A stretch of DNA of 64,000 nucleotides from contig CAJQUW010007898.1 in the NCBI GenBank assembly GCA_907163375.1, positions 186,001 to 250,000 of the forward strand. The letters are read 5' to 3'. Below, piece after piece: positions 1-9,800 of the stretch; position 1 is the stretch's first letter, and each line of letters begins with the position of its first letter. Position numbers and translations under genes: made by a program. Source of the DNA: Prostheceraeus crozeri (Eukaryota > Platyhelminthes > Polycladida > Euryleptidae). The notes beneath the pieces were generated by a model that worked only from the letters and a program-made list of their open reading frames with translations, was not told the DNA's origin and made no database searches.

Positions 1-724
1 CTTACATTTGGGAGTCAACGAAAATTCTTTGAAGTCAGCGACTGCTGTTTGACACATGATCAGCAGTAGACCGTAGAATAGATACTATACACTTAACTGC
101 TCTGCAAAAGATACCAAGCACAAAGGGAATTCAACCAATCACAAGACGCCGAAGTCGATGGTCCTTATGCAAAAATTGTTTAATTCTTTTAAGCCTTTAG
201 TTCTCTGATATGTTCAAAGTTCGAAGTCGAGAACCATGATGCCTTTTTTGATTGCCGAAGAGCAGTATTCTAGCAAATCTTTGTAGTCTCGTCGTCACTT
301 TCTCGACACATCTCATTGTTCGATGACATTCATGAATGTTCAAGTCTTGTTTATTTGGCATTCTGGCTTAATTTTCAACTTGAATACGGTCAGAGTTGTC
401 AGTAGAAACTGAATATAGTCTCTGAGAAGCCATAGGTCTTGATATCTTACTATTGTATCTTCAGATTTAGTCATGAGCCAGTTGAAGATATTAATGACAT
501 AGATTAGCGCAAGCGATGAAAGGGCTTTTGCCTTTTAAATGATGCATTGAGATTTTCCGCCCACTCAATAAGTTCTCGCAGCCATAGTGAAAAATTCCCG
601 TTCATCGAATCTCCAGGAAATTGGGAAGATTTAACAATATAAATTTGTGGGACCTTGCATCAGTGGGTGGGGCTCTGCATCCATTGGCGGTGTGTAAAAT
701 ATTTTCTTTTTTTTGGGGGGGGGA
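1..724. other. No gene recognised (left edge)
   Basis: AT-rich sequence with no recognisable protein motif on either strand. A poly-T/G tract (T-run then G-run) lies near 706-723. Its left boundary is the window edge, so it may be part of an intron or intergenic spacer. Confidence 0.6.
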
Positions 725-1560
725 GCAACCATTGAGTAAGTATATAGTATGTAGAGTTTCAACTAAAGAAAGTATCAGGTACACAGTGAAAATTTGTATC
801 TGAAAAGATTCAGTTGTTTGCGGAGATTACGTTCCAGCGGTCCAAAAATGTATTTGAGCAGCTTCTAAAAAGCTAAATTTTTGCAAATTTGTATACTACC
901 GACATGCAGCCACTTTATAAGTAGTATGAAACAAGTTGGATATCAAAAGAAATGAATGCTTGCTAGCAAAACATGTTAACTAAGCGGAAATTATGCTGAT
1001 GATCAAGGAAATTTCATGAACCGCATCATAATGGAAGTCTTCAAGGAAAAGTCGAGAATTTTTGTGCCTTCTTGTCTGAAATTTCATGTTTTTAATACAA
1101 TTTTCATCGACATGATTTTATGATGCAGTAAAATTTATGTTTTATTTTTTGAATCTGAATAGTGATGTCGACCCATTTACATCTTTTAAAAATAATGGAA
1201 ACCATTGTTTTTGATTATGCTATTTGCTCTACCAGAGTCAGGTTAAGAAAATGCTCTTGAGGCTGAACATGAAAGTAATAACAACCCATCGAATTGCTAA
1301 TTTAACAAACATTACCTCTCCAAGGTTGACATAACACGGAGGATTTGTCAAATACTATCATTCCTTCTGTATTGCTTTCATGATCAGTAGTCAATTGCGT
1401 GGTAATTTCTCCAGCAGTGTAAAAATGTGCATATCTCACATATGGTGCTGGGTGTCGACTCGGGTTCATTTGATAAAATCGAAACTGCTTACACATTGGA
1501 GATTCAATAAATGCTAAGTTGCTACTCTAACTAATATACTTACTCTATGGGCCCAACTTG
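725..1560 (-). repeat. Diverged duplicate segment, copy 1 (partner at 45.5-46.4 kb)
   Basis: Read on the minus strand, this segment aligns along its length with 45490-46385 on the plus strand, at roughly 65-75% identity by eye and with small gaps. Shared landmarks include CATAGAGTAAG, GCAGTTTCGATTTTAT, GTGAGATATGCA, TTGGAGAGGTAATGTTTG, TTTTAAAAGATGTAAATGGG and TTCATACTACTTAT. The pair is therefore an old inverted duplication, or two copies of an undescribed repeat. The best-conserved part is an open frame (1302-1496) followed by a splice-donor-like GGTAATG. No terminal repeats or target duplication were seen. Confidence 0.6.
1302..1496 (-). CDS. Exon-like open frame conserved in the duplicate segment
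   Basis: An open frame of about 64 codons reads ...YVRYAHFYTAGEITTQLT... and ...NTEGMIVFDKSS... It ends just after a good 5' splice site (TTGGAGAG/GTAATG). The partner copy at 45616-45740 keeps a similar peptide (VRYANF, EI, LT, NNTEGVIIF, KS) and the same GGTAATG, although its flanking frame is broken. Conservation of both the peptide and the donor suggests a protein-coding exon of a duplicated gene or of a large intron-bearing element. I do not recognise the family. An accidental open frame in a non-coding repeat remains possible. Confidence 0.3.
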   Translation of the reverse strand: MCKQFRFYQMNPSRHPAPYVRYAHFYTAGEITTQLTTDHESNTEGMIVFDKSSVLCQPWRGNVC

Positions 1561-1599
1561 TTTGACCTTGTGACTTAGTGGAGAGGAAACCTTTGGTGG

Positions 1600-2300
1600 T
1601 AGGAAACAAAACCAAATCTTTCGGCTAATTGCGATGCTGGAGATCAACTCCAGCCAAGAAATTAGGCGTCGTATGCTGCGTGGAGTGTGGAGATTCCAAC
1701 TGTGGATAGAGATGCACAGGTGATACCGGGAGTATTGTAGACGAGAGACTGAAGGAGCATCGGAGGTCCTTGATGAATCTTGATGGATCATCGGAGATAG
1801 TGAACCACTTTTTGAGTGCCAGTCACAAGATGGATTTTAATTCAATCAAAATTATAGACAGTGTACAGAACTACACAGAGAGGATTATCAAGGAAGCCTT
1901 ATGGTCGTGTAAAGGGAGCGGCAATAAAGTAAATCTCTAGGTTGAACAGTCGTGGGGTTCAGTTCTTCCTGACCTGTGATTTCTTTTTCTTATTTTCTAA
2001 GTTTCTATGTTCTGTGGAGTATTTTGCTTTTGATGCTTTATACTTGGTGTTAATTTTATGGTAGTAGATCTTAGCACTTCATAATTCTTTGCAGTTATTA
2101 AATTGCTGTTGCTTTTCTATGATAGATAGAATAATTGATTTTGATAATTTTGATGCTTCGCTGTATTTCGTGATTTGTGTTAATCTTGTCCACCAATATC
2201 TGTGAACTCATTCTGCGTGATCATGGCCTAGTACATGGCCGAAATGTTTGTTTCCTGCCATCCACTAATCCTATTAGTGACAGTTTCTGATTTATTTTAT
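1600..2300 (+). mobile_element. Penelope-like element, GIY-YIG endonuclease tail and 3' region
   Basis: The plus strand from about 1678 to 1976 reads as the C-terminal GIY-YIG endonuclease of a Penelope-like retroelement. Visible signs are a Cys-rich lead (CCVEC), a degenerate YxGxT stretch, the ERLKEHRRSL helix, the SEIVNHFLSASHKMDF segment typical of 'A..H....H.idf' in this family, and an ...RIIKEAL... C-terminal helix. About 230 bases downstream, after an AT-rich 3' region, is a hammerhead-like motif (2211-2250). The reverse transcriptase part is absent, so this is a 5'-truncated, decayed copy with a few breaks. Exact ends are not visible. Confidence 0.6.
2211..2250 (+). ncRNA. Hammerhead-ribozyme-like motif in PLE 3' region
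   Basis: CTG-CGTGATCA is followed by a GGCC/GGCC helix closed by a loop and then CGAAAT. This resembles the PLE hammerhead layout CTGANGA - stem II - GAAAC, but the first core block is degenerate. It sits downstream of a PLE endonuclease remnant, where such motifs are known in this family. Self-cleavage is doubtful. Confidence 0.4.
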
Positions 2301-2707
2301 CATGGGTGAAACGTATCATTGACAGTAATATACATCATACTATGCTCCATAGGCCTGTACGTATAATGAAGGACTATAGTTACATGACATTTAGTTACAT
2401 TTAAATATCAGATTGACAACAAAGATATGTCGCAGTACATTGAATATCTGAAGAGAAAGGGTGTTGGTGTCTTGTATTGACTTAATAGTTGTCATTTTCT
2501 TCAGATACTTAAATATCAGCTACGTCAAAAAAAACAAACAGGAGATCTACTCATGTGTATAAACCAGTAAATAAAAACCTACTAAAATGATTTCAGCCGT
2601 TCATATATTCTAATATTGAAAAGTAATGTAGGCCCTATGTAAAGAGGATATTTTTCTAACCAAACATGAAGACAATCGAAACAAAGTGGAGAATCCCAGT
2701 TCGCAAG

Positions 2708-3890
2708 TTAATGTCTCTCAATAAATTGTTTCCCAAACTGTTCAGTAGCATAATTAAAATCGATTTCAGATGCACGCTTTGAATCGGTTGAGATAACCAT
2801 ACGATCGGACAATCGATCTTGACCCATTGTGGTGCGCAGGTCATTTTGGATCAGTTTGAATTCCAAAAACGATCTTTCACAAGATACAGATGTTACGGTA
2901 ATGTCAAAATGAATTGATAGAGTTTACAGAGGTTTGGATAAAAGTCTGACAGACCAATGGAAATCAGATTGAGGTAAATATCGGGAATTTTCTGGCTTCA
3001 ACGGAATTTTCTGCTTGTGGTGAAACAACTTGTGATCGCAACTCAATCGGAAACTGACACATCAGGTTGACAATATGACGCTAGAGTTTCCATTTCATTG
3101 ATATTTGATAGCTCGGGTTTCCGAACACATTCCATGGAGCGCAAGAGAATTAGCACCTCCTCACTGAAGCGACTTTCTATCGCTACTATGATTCGGGCAA
3201 TAGTTTGGTAGTAGAATTCGACAAGGTACTTTTCCTTTCCCTCTAAGAAAGTTTGGGCTTTTGCGTGATGATCTGTAAGCCGTAAAACTTTCCTTTATCT
3301 GGGCTAGTGATAATGCACATTAATGTCTTCTGCAACTTCCTTTGCCCTGTTCCACATTCTGTCGTATTCTTCTTTTCATCTTTTGCTTTTGATTTCATCG
3401 AAAAGAACATTAATTTGTGACGAGGGCACCAAAATATTGGTGTCATCTTTCTGCAGTTATTTTGAGATGAAATTGCAGGACTGATGAAGGAGTTTGGATA
3501 GGACACAGACAAAATTTAAAATCAATTAGTTTGATCAGCGTTGTAGCGTTGTCTAATTTGTTGTAGCGTCTCCTGCTGTCTCAAATCTTGCATCTGCCGA
3601 TACTGACGACAAAGTGCGTATTGTCGTTTGAAGTAAATCAAAATGACGTTACAGTGATGTACCCGACTGCTCCATCGTGTATTGCTCAAAGGCTTTAATG
3701 TGTCACATCCTGGCCTTCCCAATTATTGAAAAATTTCGTTTCTTTTTGCTGATCTCTCTATGAAACAATGCAACTTTTGTACCACTCCGAAGAAATTACC
3801 GGCCACAACATTCTCACATCTCTTCGACGATTAGTCTATGTGCACGTAGTAGGCTGAAGGAGCTATTTTGCGAACACACGATTGTTATTC
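2708..3890 (-). pseudogene. Decayed hAT-family transposase (ZMYM1-like type)
   Basis: On the minus strand, in order from high to low coordinates, I read NVVAGNFFGVVQKLHCFIE (about 3810-3755), LKPLSNTRWSSRVH (about 3690-3650, the classic 'LK.lsdTRW..R' of hAT transposases), FYYQTIARIIVAIESRFSEE (about 3220-3160) and the C-terminal hAT dimerisation domain with LPVTSVSCERSF and LRTTMGQDRLSDRM (about 2880-2790). A stop near 2708 follows FGKQFIERH. The pieces lie in different frames with stops between them, so the gene is dead. Domain order and spacing match the transposases annotated in animals as 'zinc finger MYM-type protein 1-like'. Terminal inverted repeats and target duplications were not located, and the N-terminal zinc finger is missing or unrecognisable. 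Confidence in the family is high because several independent motifs agree; the exact ends are uncertain. Confidence 0.75.
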
Positions 3891-4261
3891 AATTGTACTA
3901 CATTTTACAATGCGTCGCTCGGAAGATTAGTCAACATCCCACAGAGGTAGTACCATGAAGTTTTGTGAAAGCTGTATTAAATTCATCATGATGTTATTTC
4001 TCAACATGACCTACGAAGTAAAACAGCATGACACATATTCAGGGCAACATGACATCGGTCACGACAAAACAATTTGGGAGGGGGCTAGTCGCCCCTGTCT
4101 GAATCTCTGAACTCGCTGTACTTATAGAAAATGGAAAAATGCTTTGGGAGATACAGAGAAAGCAGAATTTAGGATTAGTCAAGATGCATTTTTGAAGAAC
4201 AAATGGGGTGTCTTCAACTTTAAAATGACACATGTTTCTTTAGAATATGTTTCTTCTACTT
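3891..4261. other. Spacer, no gene recognised
   Basis: Unremarkable AT-rich sequence between the hAT transposase remnant and the short hAT element. The last eight bases (TTCTACTT, 4254-4261) are the left target duplication of the next element. Confidence 0.6.
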
Positions 4262-4546
4262 CAGTGGTGGTCAACGCGTGGCTCGCGGGCCAACGTCATC
4301 CAAACATATACGGCTTTCAAAAACCGTGCATGGGCTCCACTAATGTTAGTTGTGTGCTATTGCCAATCGAGTATACGAAATACATATGTACGTACGGTAC
4401 AGCAGCCGATATGTAGACATAAAAATACGGAATAAAAGAATATTAAGCTTATAGGCCTACCACTGCCTTTTGAAATTGGTGGCACGCGAACCTTTTCGCG
4501 GGTCACTCTTTGTGGCCCGCTATCCCAATTTGGTTGCCCACCACTG
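4262..4546. mobile_element. Short non-autonomous hAT element (285 bp) with perfect TSD
   Basis: The element begins CAGTGGTGGTCAACGCG and ends with the complementary TGCCCACCACTG. It has GC-rich subterminal inverted stretches (GCGGGCCA on the left, TGGCCCGC on the right). It is flanked by a perfect 8-bp direct repeat, TTCTACTT (4254-4261 and 4547-4554). The CAGTGGT start and the 8-bp duplication are diagnostic of hAT transposons. There is no coding capacity, so it is a MITE mobilised in trans. Confidence 0.9.
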
Positions 4547-4554
4547 TTCTACTT

Positions 4555-7413
4555 GAAGCTACACGCTTTTGAAACTAGTAAGCTATATCTGGGACACCCT
4601 GTAGTTATATTAAGCGGAAGGTTGGATTTGTTTTGTTACGCAATCAACATAATCTTTTTACCTTTGCTTATGTAGTGATGATCTGACTATTTTATATGGG
4701 CGACGTTTTGTACACTCGTATCTATAATGTTGGCAATTCAATGATCAAATGATGTCATTTGGATGTTTTGGCGCAGGTCCAAGCATTTTTCTGTCAAGCA
4801 TGCAAAAGTTGAAACATAAGAAATTATGTAAGCACGCTCGCTAACTCTTTCTCATGTAAAATTGCTAAATTGTCACACAGTTCAAAAAGGACCAAATTTA
4901 TACATTAAAGGGTCACTTATACATAAGTCTTCACTTATACATAATCGGATTGCTTCTGAGTAATTTGGATTGTTTGAAAAGGGATTTGACATAGATGGTT
5001 GGAGTGTTCTCACAGGTCAGCGCAATTACCGAGCGCAATTTGTTATGATTGTGCCTCTTTGAAGTTTAATGCACTTTAGTTGGATGAATTTCAGATATCC
5101 AATTAAGCGCAAGTGTCCAGTTTTGTGTAAATGGACAAGTGGAAAAATATATTTTCACTCCGTCTGTTCGCTGACCATCAATATTCCAAACTGAACCGCT
5201 AGACCTTCATGTAATTCATGTACTATCAAGTATAATAACAAAAACTGTCCTCGAAAGAAGGGATGTCGTAGGACGGGACGAAATTGTTCTCTTTCTTTCG
5301 TTACGTTGGACACGAGTACTCGAATACTTATCCGCTTGCAAGTGGACCGACTGTAATTGAGATAGATGTAATTAGGATGAGCTGCTGACATGACTATTGC
5401 GTAATGAGATAAGTTACGCAACAAACTGCATAATCGTACACCCTGCTAGATTTGCCCTTCTAGAGGAGAAAGCTTGCTCAATTTTTGTATCAAGTCTTGC
5501 TTTTCGATACATCAAAGGTTAAACAACCGCTTCTGCAAATATTAGGTAAATGAAAAAGATGGATCTGGTCAGACTGGAGCTTTGAAATCTATTTTCATGA
5601 GCTATACAACAAATTATCCATGAATTATTGAATAAAATTTTATTTTATGCTTCTTTCGGATAAAGCATCAGTAAATTGCTGCAGCCATGAATGCTTTTAT
5701 GCCACAAAAAAATATTTGCAGCAATATTAAAAAAATTAAATTAATAATTAATATTATTAAATTCTTAAAGTAATATTTGCAGCAGCAAATGATCTTCTGT
5801 TCCAATCAAGTGCTTTGATACAGATATTGAATTTATGCTTTTTCCTCTTGTGTCTTCTACCGAAGTTCTTGCTAATTCCACTACAACGTCTTTTTGTTTT
5901 GAGTAACATGAGTTGAAAGATGCTGATAAGTCAATTCCAATAAGAATCATTGCACTTAATTTGTATGGGTCTCGTGAGCCTATTCAGTAGTGGACGTTGG
6001 TGAGCTAGGGGAAGAGCAAGTTTACAATATATCCCAGATAAACTTTGACGTGATAATGTCTTGTTTCATTTATTGATTTCTAGGGAGCAGGGCAGCATCA
6101 TCTATGATCATGGACATAGATATATTGTATGGCCCACGCTAAACAGTTTTCTTGACTGTAACAAATCCATGCCAACTTTCCCAGTTCCAACTTCTGTAGG
6201 AGAAGACTAGGCTTGAATTCTCACATTCTTTTGTCATGCACACTTACGGATGTTCCACAAAGAGAAATTAGGGTGCCTAGCAATTATCAGCCACTGGTAG
6301 CCGCCATATTGTTGTCATAATGACGCGTGTGCACGATGGATGTCTACTCTCGTCCTACATTAAAGACCTAATGAATAAAGCATTGGATGTGTATGGTCAT
6401 GAATAGATTATTAGTTACTGCTCGGTTCATTTCACATGTTCTTGCCATGCGCATCTAAACAATGGATAATTTGAATGCGGCTAATTTTTTGTATCAATGG
6501 ATTAATTTGAATGCGGCTGATTTTGTGTCTACATCACTTGAATATAACGTGTTTTACATCAGAGAACACAATGTATTTTAGCATTGGTGTGATATATAAA
6601 AATTTGGCTTGAAGCTCCCCTACTTTCCCAAATTCAGCATTCCAGGGATAGACCAGTCCGTCCCATGCTGGCTGCGGTAGTAATCAAGCAATTGATTTTA
6701 ATATGCATACCCTTGAGCACGGTTATGTTAATCGAGTATAAATGTTTCTGTTTACCTTTTTTGTGGAGTGAGCTTGCTTAAAATATGAGATAATAAAAGC
6801 GATAATTTACCCTATTCGATGCTCTTCCTTTGCTAATGTTACCTTTCTTAAACTTCAGAATACATCTATCGACACATTGAAGTCGTCCATTCATCTGAAA
6901 AGCGGCAATAACAGGTAAGAATACTGGTGTGAAATACATAGTATACTCGTATGTCTAGTTGCAAGCTTACATGATGTTTTACGCATATCTGAACATTAAA
7001 CAAAAATACAAACGGTTCATTCAGTTCTAAACATTGACGAGATGAATGGAAAATAATATAAATGCACTCCGAATAAGCGGGAATCAGGAGGCAGTTTCAT
7101 AATGTAAAATTCACCAATAAAGAGAGATTTTTTGCGAGTTGATATTTTTAATGCATAAATTCTGAGTGTCATTGAGGCAACTGAACTCTATTTGATATTA
7201 AAGATTATCCAAGTATCCTAGGTGCAAACGGACTTTAGTCACTCTTAAGTCAGGACTTAAGTTATTCGACGGTGCTGACGAAGTCTATTGCTTTCAACTC
7301 CACTTTATGACATGCGAGGCGAATTATATGAATTTAAATAATCGTTGAAGAGAATTCACTTGTGTGATATATATATACCGATAGAGGCATTGAAACTTCT
7401 GTAAGGTCGTGCA
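4555..7413. other. Long AT-rich spacer without a recognised gene
   Basis: No family motif found on either strand. A two-copy 35-bp direct tandem repeat lies at 6461-6531 (units start AATGGATAATTTGAATGCGG and AATGGATTAATTTGAATGCG). An 89-codon minus frame at 5155-5424 shows no convincing domain. Sequence near 6285-6330, read on the minus strand, has a short resemblance to 46400-46470 (ATGGCGGCTRCC). Confidence 0.6.
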
Positions 7414-7924
7414 CGCAGAATTAGACAGGTTGTCTCTTCTTCTGTCTGACTAGAAAGGAAACATTGGAACATGTAACGTTAATGAAATAGCACAATCTGC
7501 TGACGTAATACCATCGCAATTGAATAATGAACAGCCAGTTCAACATTAAACACAATTGTGCGAAGTTTCAGTTACTGTTATCAACCGGATCACACAGCAA
7601 AGAGACACAGTCGATGTCAAGCTCTACAGGCATCTCTTTTTTCGTGCGCCTGCTAACTTATTTTAATGATGATTGGAGGGCACAACATTATCGAGAAAAC
7701 TTTAACGCATTGATCTGAATTCTTCGAATCTGAAGGAATCGTGGCGACTGGAGCATTTTGAAGGAATTCACAGCAATCCGCAAGCGGCGCACGACTATTT
7801 TTCCTATCTCTTTAAGGTATTAAAAGTTTCTTCTTGACCACTTAATAGGTTTCTATATGTGCCATCGTTTTGAATCAGTTTGCACTTCCAGCAAAGTGAT
7901 ACGCTTAAACAATCTAATTATGTG
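7414..7924 (+). mobile_element. hAT-like MITE family A, copy 1
   Basis: About 511 bp. The right end is TCTAATTATGTG and the left end CGCAGAATTAGA, each one base off the family inverted repeat CACAGAATTAGA. The flanks GTCGTGCA and GCCATGCA are an 8-bp target duplication differing by two transitions, so this is an old copy. It shares its whole body with the other copies (landmarks TCTTCTTCTGT, CGAAGTTTCAGT, ATTATCGAGAAAACTTT, ATTTTGAAGGAATTCA). Confidence 0.8.
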
Positions 7925-8525
7925 GCCATGCAACTCCATAACGTGTAGCGCTGCCAAGACACGCTGCTAATAGCAATCAAGGATGCATAGAGATCTATCA
8001 AAGGCATCTTCAATTGAAAGTCTGAAACAATTCCTGATCACTTTGAGCAACGTGTTTCGGTCGCCCTCCGTTATGCGTTAGGCAATTCATTATGCCACTT
8101 ATTATCTTCAAAAAATGTTGAAAGTTGCTTCATGTGAAAGACATGGCTTGTACTCGATGGACTTTGACACTGGTAGAAACTGTTTATCGCGAACGAGCTG
8201 TAAAGTAGTAATCTACTTTTGGAACGAACAATTCGATGCACTACCTCCATCAAAATCGAGCAATCGACAGACATGGTGCACGGTGAGCAGCAAGAACGCC
8301 TCTCAAGATTTGGTGGTTGCATCCTACCTTGTTCCCATTTCGTCCATTTCAAAATGGGCGGACGGGTAAATTGCCATAATTGTGTCAATTGATCTGAATC
8401 CAATTCACACGAGATATTGCAACAAGAGCTCAAATCACCAGGTATTTTTTTAACTGTGCAACTGCATGGGGCGCCATTTCAAGCTCTGGATTAGTTGGTC
8501 CATTTTCTCCGACAAGACATTCATC
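7925..8525. other. Spacer between two inverted MITE copies
   Basis: About 600 bp lies between inverted copies of MITE family A, so the whole 7.4-9.1 kb block could fold into a large hairpin. The spacer has overlapping open frames on both strands (8071-8433 minus, 8115-8369 plus). The plus frame contains SKNASQDLVVASYLVPISS, which faintly recalls the 'yeaSylvsl.iAk..KPht' region of ZBED/hAT transposases. That similarity is too weak to call a gene. Confidence 0.35.
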
Positions 8526-9070
8526 CACATAGATAGATTGTTTAAGCGTACATAGAAAGATTGTTTAAGCGTATCACTTTGCTAGAATTGCAAACTGATT
8601 CAAAACGATGGTGTGTGCAGGACCTTGCTAAGTGGGCAAGAAGAAACTTTTTAATACATTGCAGAGATATGAAAAATAGTCGTACGCCGCTTGCGGATTG
8701 CTGTGAATTCTTTCAAAATGCTCCAGTCGCCACGATTCCATCAGATTCGAAGAATTCAGATCATTGCGTTAAAGTTTTCTCGATAATGTTGGGCCCTCCG
8801 ATCATTATTAAAATAAGTTAGCAGGCGCACGAAAAACGTTCACAAACTTCTCCGTAGTACTTGACATCGACAGTGTCTCTTTGCTGTGTGATCCGGTTGA
8901 TCACAGTCACTGAAACTTCGCACAATTTGGCGTGTTTGATGTGAGCTGGCTGCTGATTATTCAATTTCTATGGTATTATGTCAGCAGATTGTGCTATTTC
9001 ACTAACGTTACATGTTCCAATTTTTCCTTTCTAGTCAAACAGAAGAAGAGACGACCTGTTTAATTCTGTG
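8526..9070 (-). mobile_element. hAT-like MITE family A, copy 2
   Basis: Inverted relative to copy 1. The family body is complete and the right terminus TTTAATTCTGTG ends at 9070. The left end carries a small local duplication: AGATTGTTTAAGCGTA occurs twice between 8526 and 8575. This lengthens the copy to about 545 bp and blurs the terminus. No matching 8-bp duplication was found. Confidence 0.75.
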
Positions 9071-9091
9071 GTCGAATCACTAAAATGCTAG

Positions 9092-9420
9092 ATGAAAAGT
9101 TTTCAACCCAAGTGTCTGACTTTGAAGATTGTATACATTCAAAAGGACGGGGCATGTGCTCATCATAGTCTCTCTGTCCGAAAGTGGTTTGATGATCATT
9201 TTTCTTGTAGATGGATAAGCCACCACCGTCCTATGGGGTGGCCTGCAAAATACCCAGACTTCCTTTTTACGGGAGTACACAAGAATCAAGTGTCTGGAAA
9301 TAAACTAAATATACTCGTTTCTGGAGCTGATCAGAATATCACAAACGCCTGAAGTGATATTGCTCCAGAAATGTGCAGAAGTTATTGCTGCAAACAACGG
9401 TTTGAATTTTGAATAGTTAC
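9092..9420 (+). pseudogene. Mariner-type transposase fragment (C-terminal catalytic part)
   Basis: The plus frame reads QKDGACAHHSLSVRKWFDD, then RWISHHRPMGWPAKYPDF, then KNQV. This matches the mariner/IS630-type catalytic block 'QqDGAPpHy...VR..L...F..RWIGR.gPi.WPprSPDLtPLDFFLWG..K..V'. The aspartate of QKDGA is the second catalytic acid; the third-acid region is degenerate (YPDF lacks LTPLDFFLW). After a break, a further stretch (QKCAEVIAANNGLNFE, about 9365-9415) fits the usual C-terminal 'C...nGghFE' tail. The N-terminal DNA-binding part is missing. The fragment directly abuts MITE copy 2. It is non-functional. Confidence 0.7.
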
Positions 9421-9539
9421 TGTAATTATCTGTACTGCAGTTAGGCTATTCCATTTCATTGCAAGTTTTGATTATGATCCCTGCGTCTGCTTCAGTTTTT
9501 TTTGAAAAGTTTATCCTGAAGATTCTGCTTTACTGAGAA

Positions 9540-9800
9540 GGCGATTGTTCTTTACTGCTCAGATTTGAACATTTTGAATTTCATCCATCACTTTATGTAA
9601 TTTTCGCGTGAGAGGCGCGATTAAGCATGTGTCGTCAGCATATTTTCGAATGTCAGTGTCTTTGATGGTAGGTTTGAAGTCTGCCACTAAAGCGGAGAAA
9701 GCATTAGGTCTCATGACCGATCCATGAACATTTGATCTTTGGCCAATCACTTTTGCAGCTGCTTCCTTGATGTGTAGAAATCAGTTGTCAAGTTGTAACC
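9540..9800 (-). pseudogene. LINE reverse transcriptase fragment (CR1 group)
   Basis: The minus strand reads VHGSVMRPNAFSALVADFKP followed by KYADDTCLIAP. This is the QGSvlGP...F...v.DL motif and the catalytic KYADDT of CR1/Rex1-type LINE reverse transcriptases, at the usual spacing. Only about 80 codons remain, with no endonuclease and no 3' end in sight. An isolated, truncated relic. Confidence 0.7.

Noticed and set aside
5155-5424. 89-codon minus frame with HELHEGLAVQFGILM, faintly like an integrase zinc-binding region
   Set aside because: No second motif, no neighbouring retroelement domains and no terminal repeats; a chance frame is more likely.
8115-8369. Frame with ASQDLVVASYLVPISS resembling a ZBED/hAT internal block
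   Set aside because: Only one weak, unordered similarity, with an equally open frame on the other strand.
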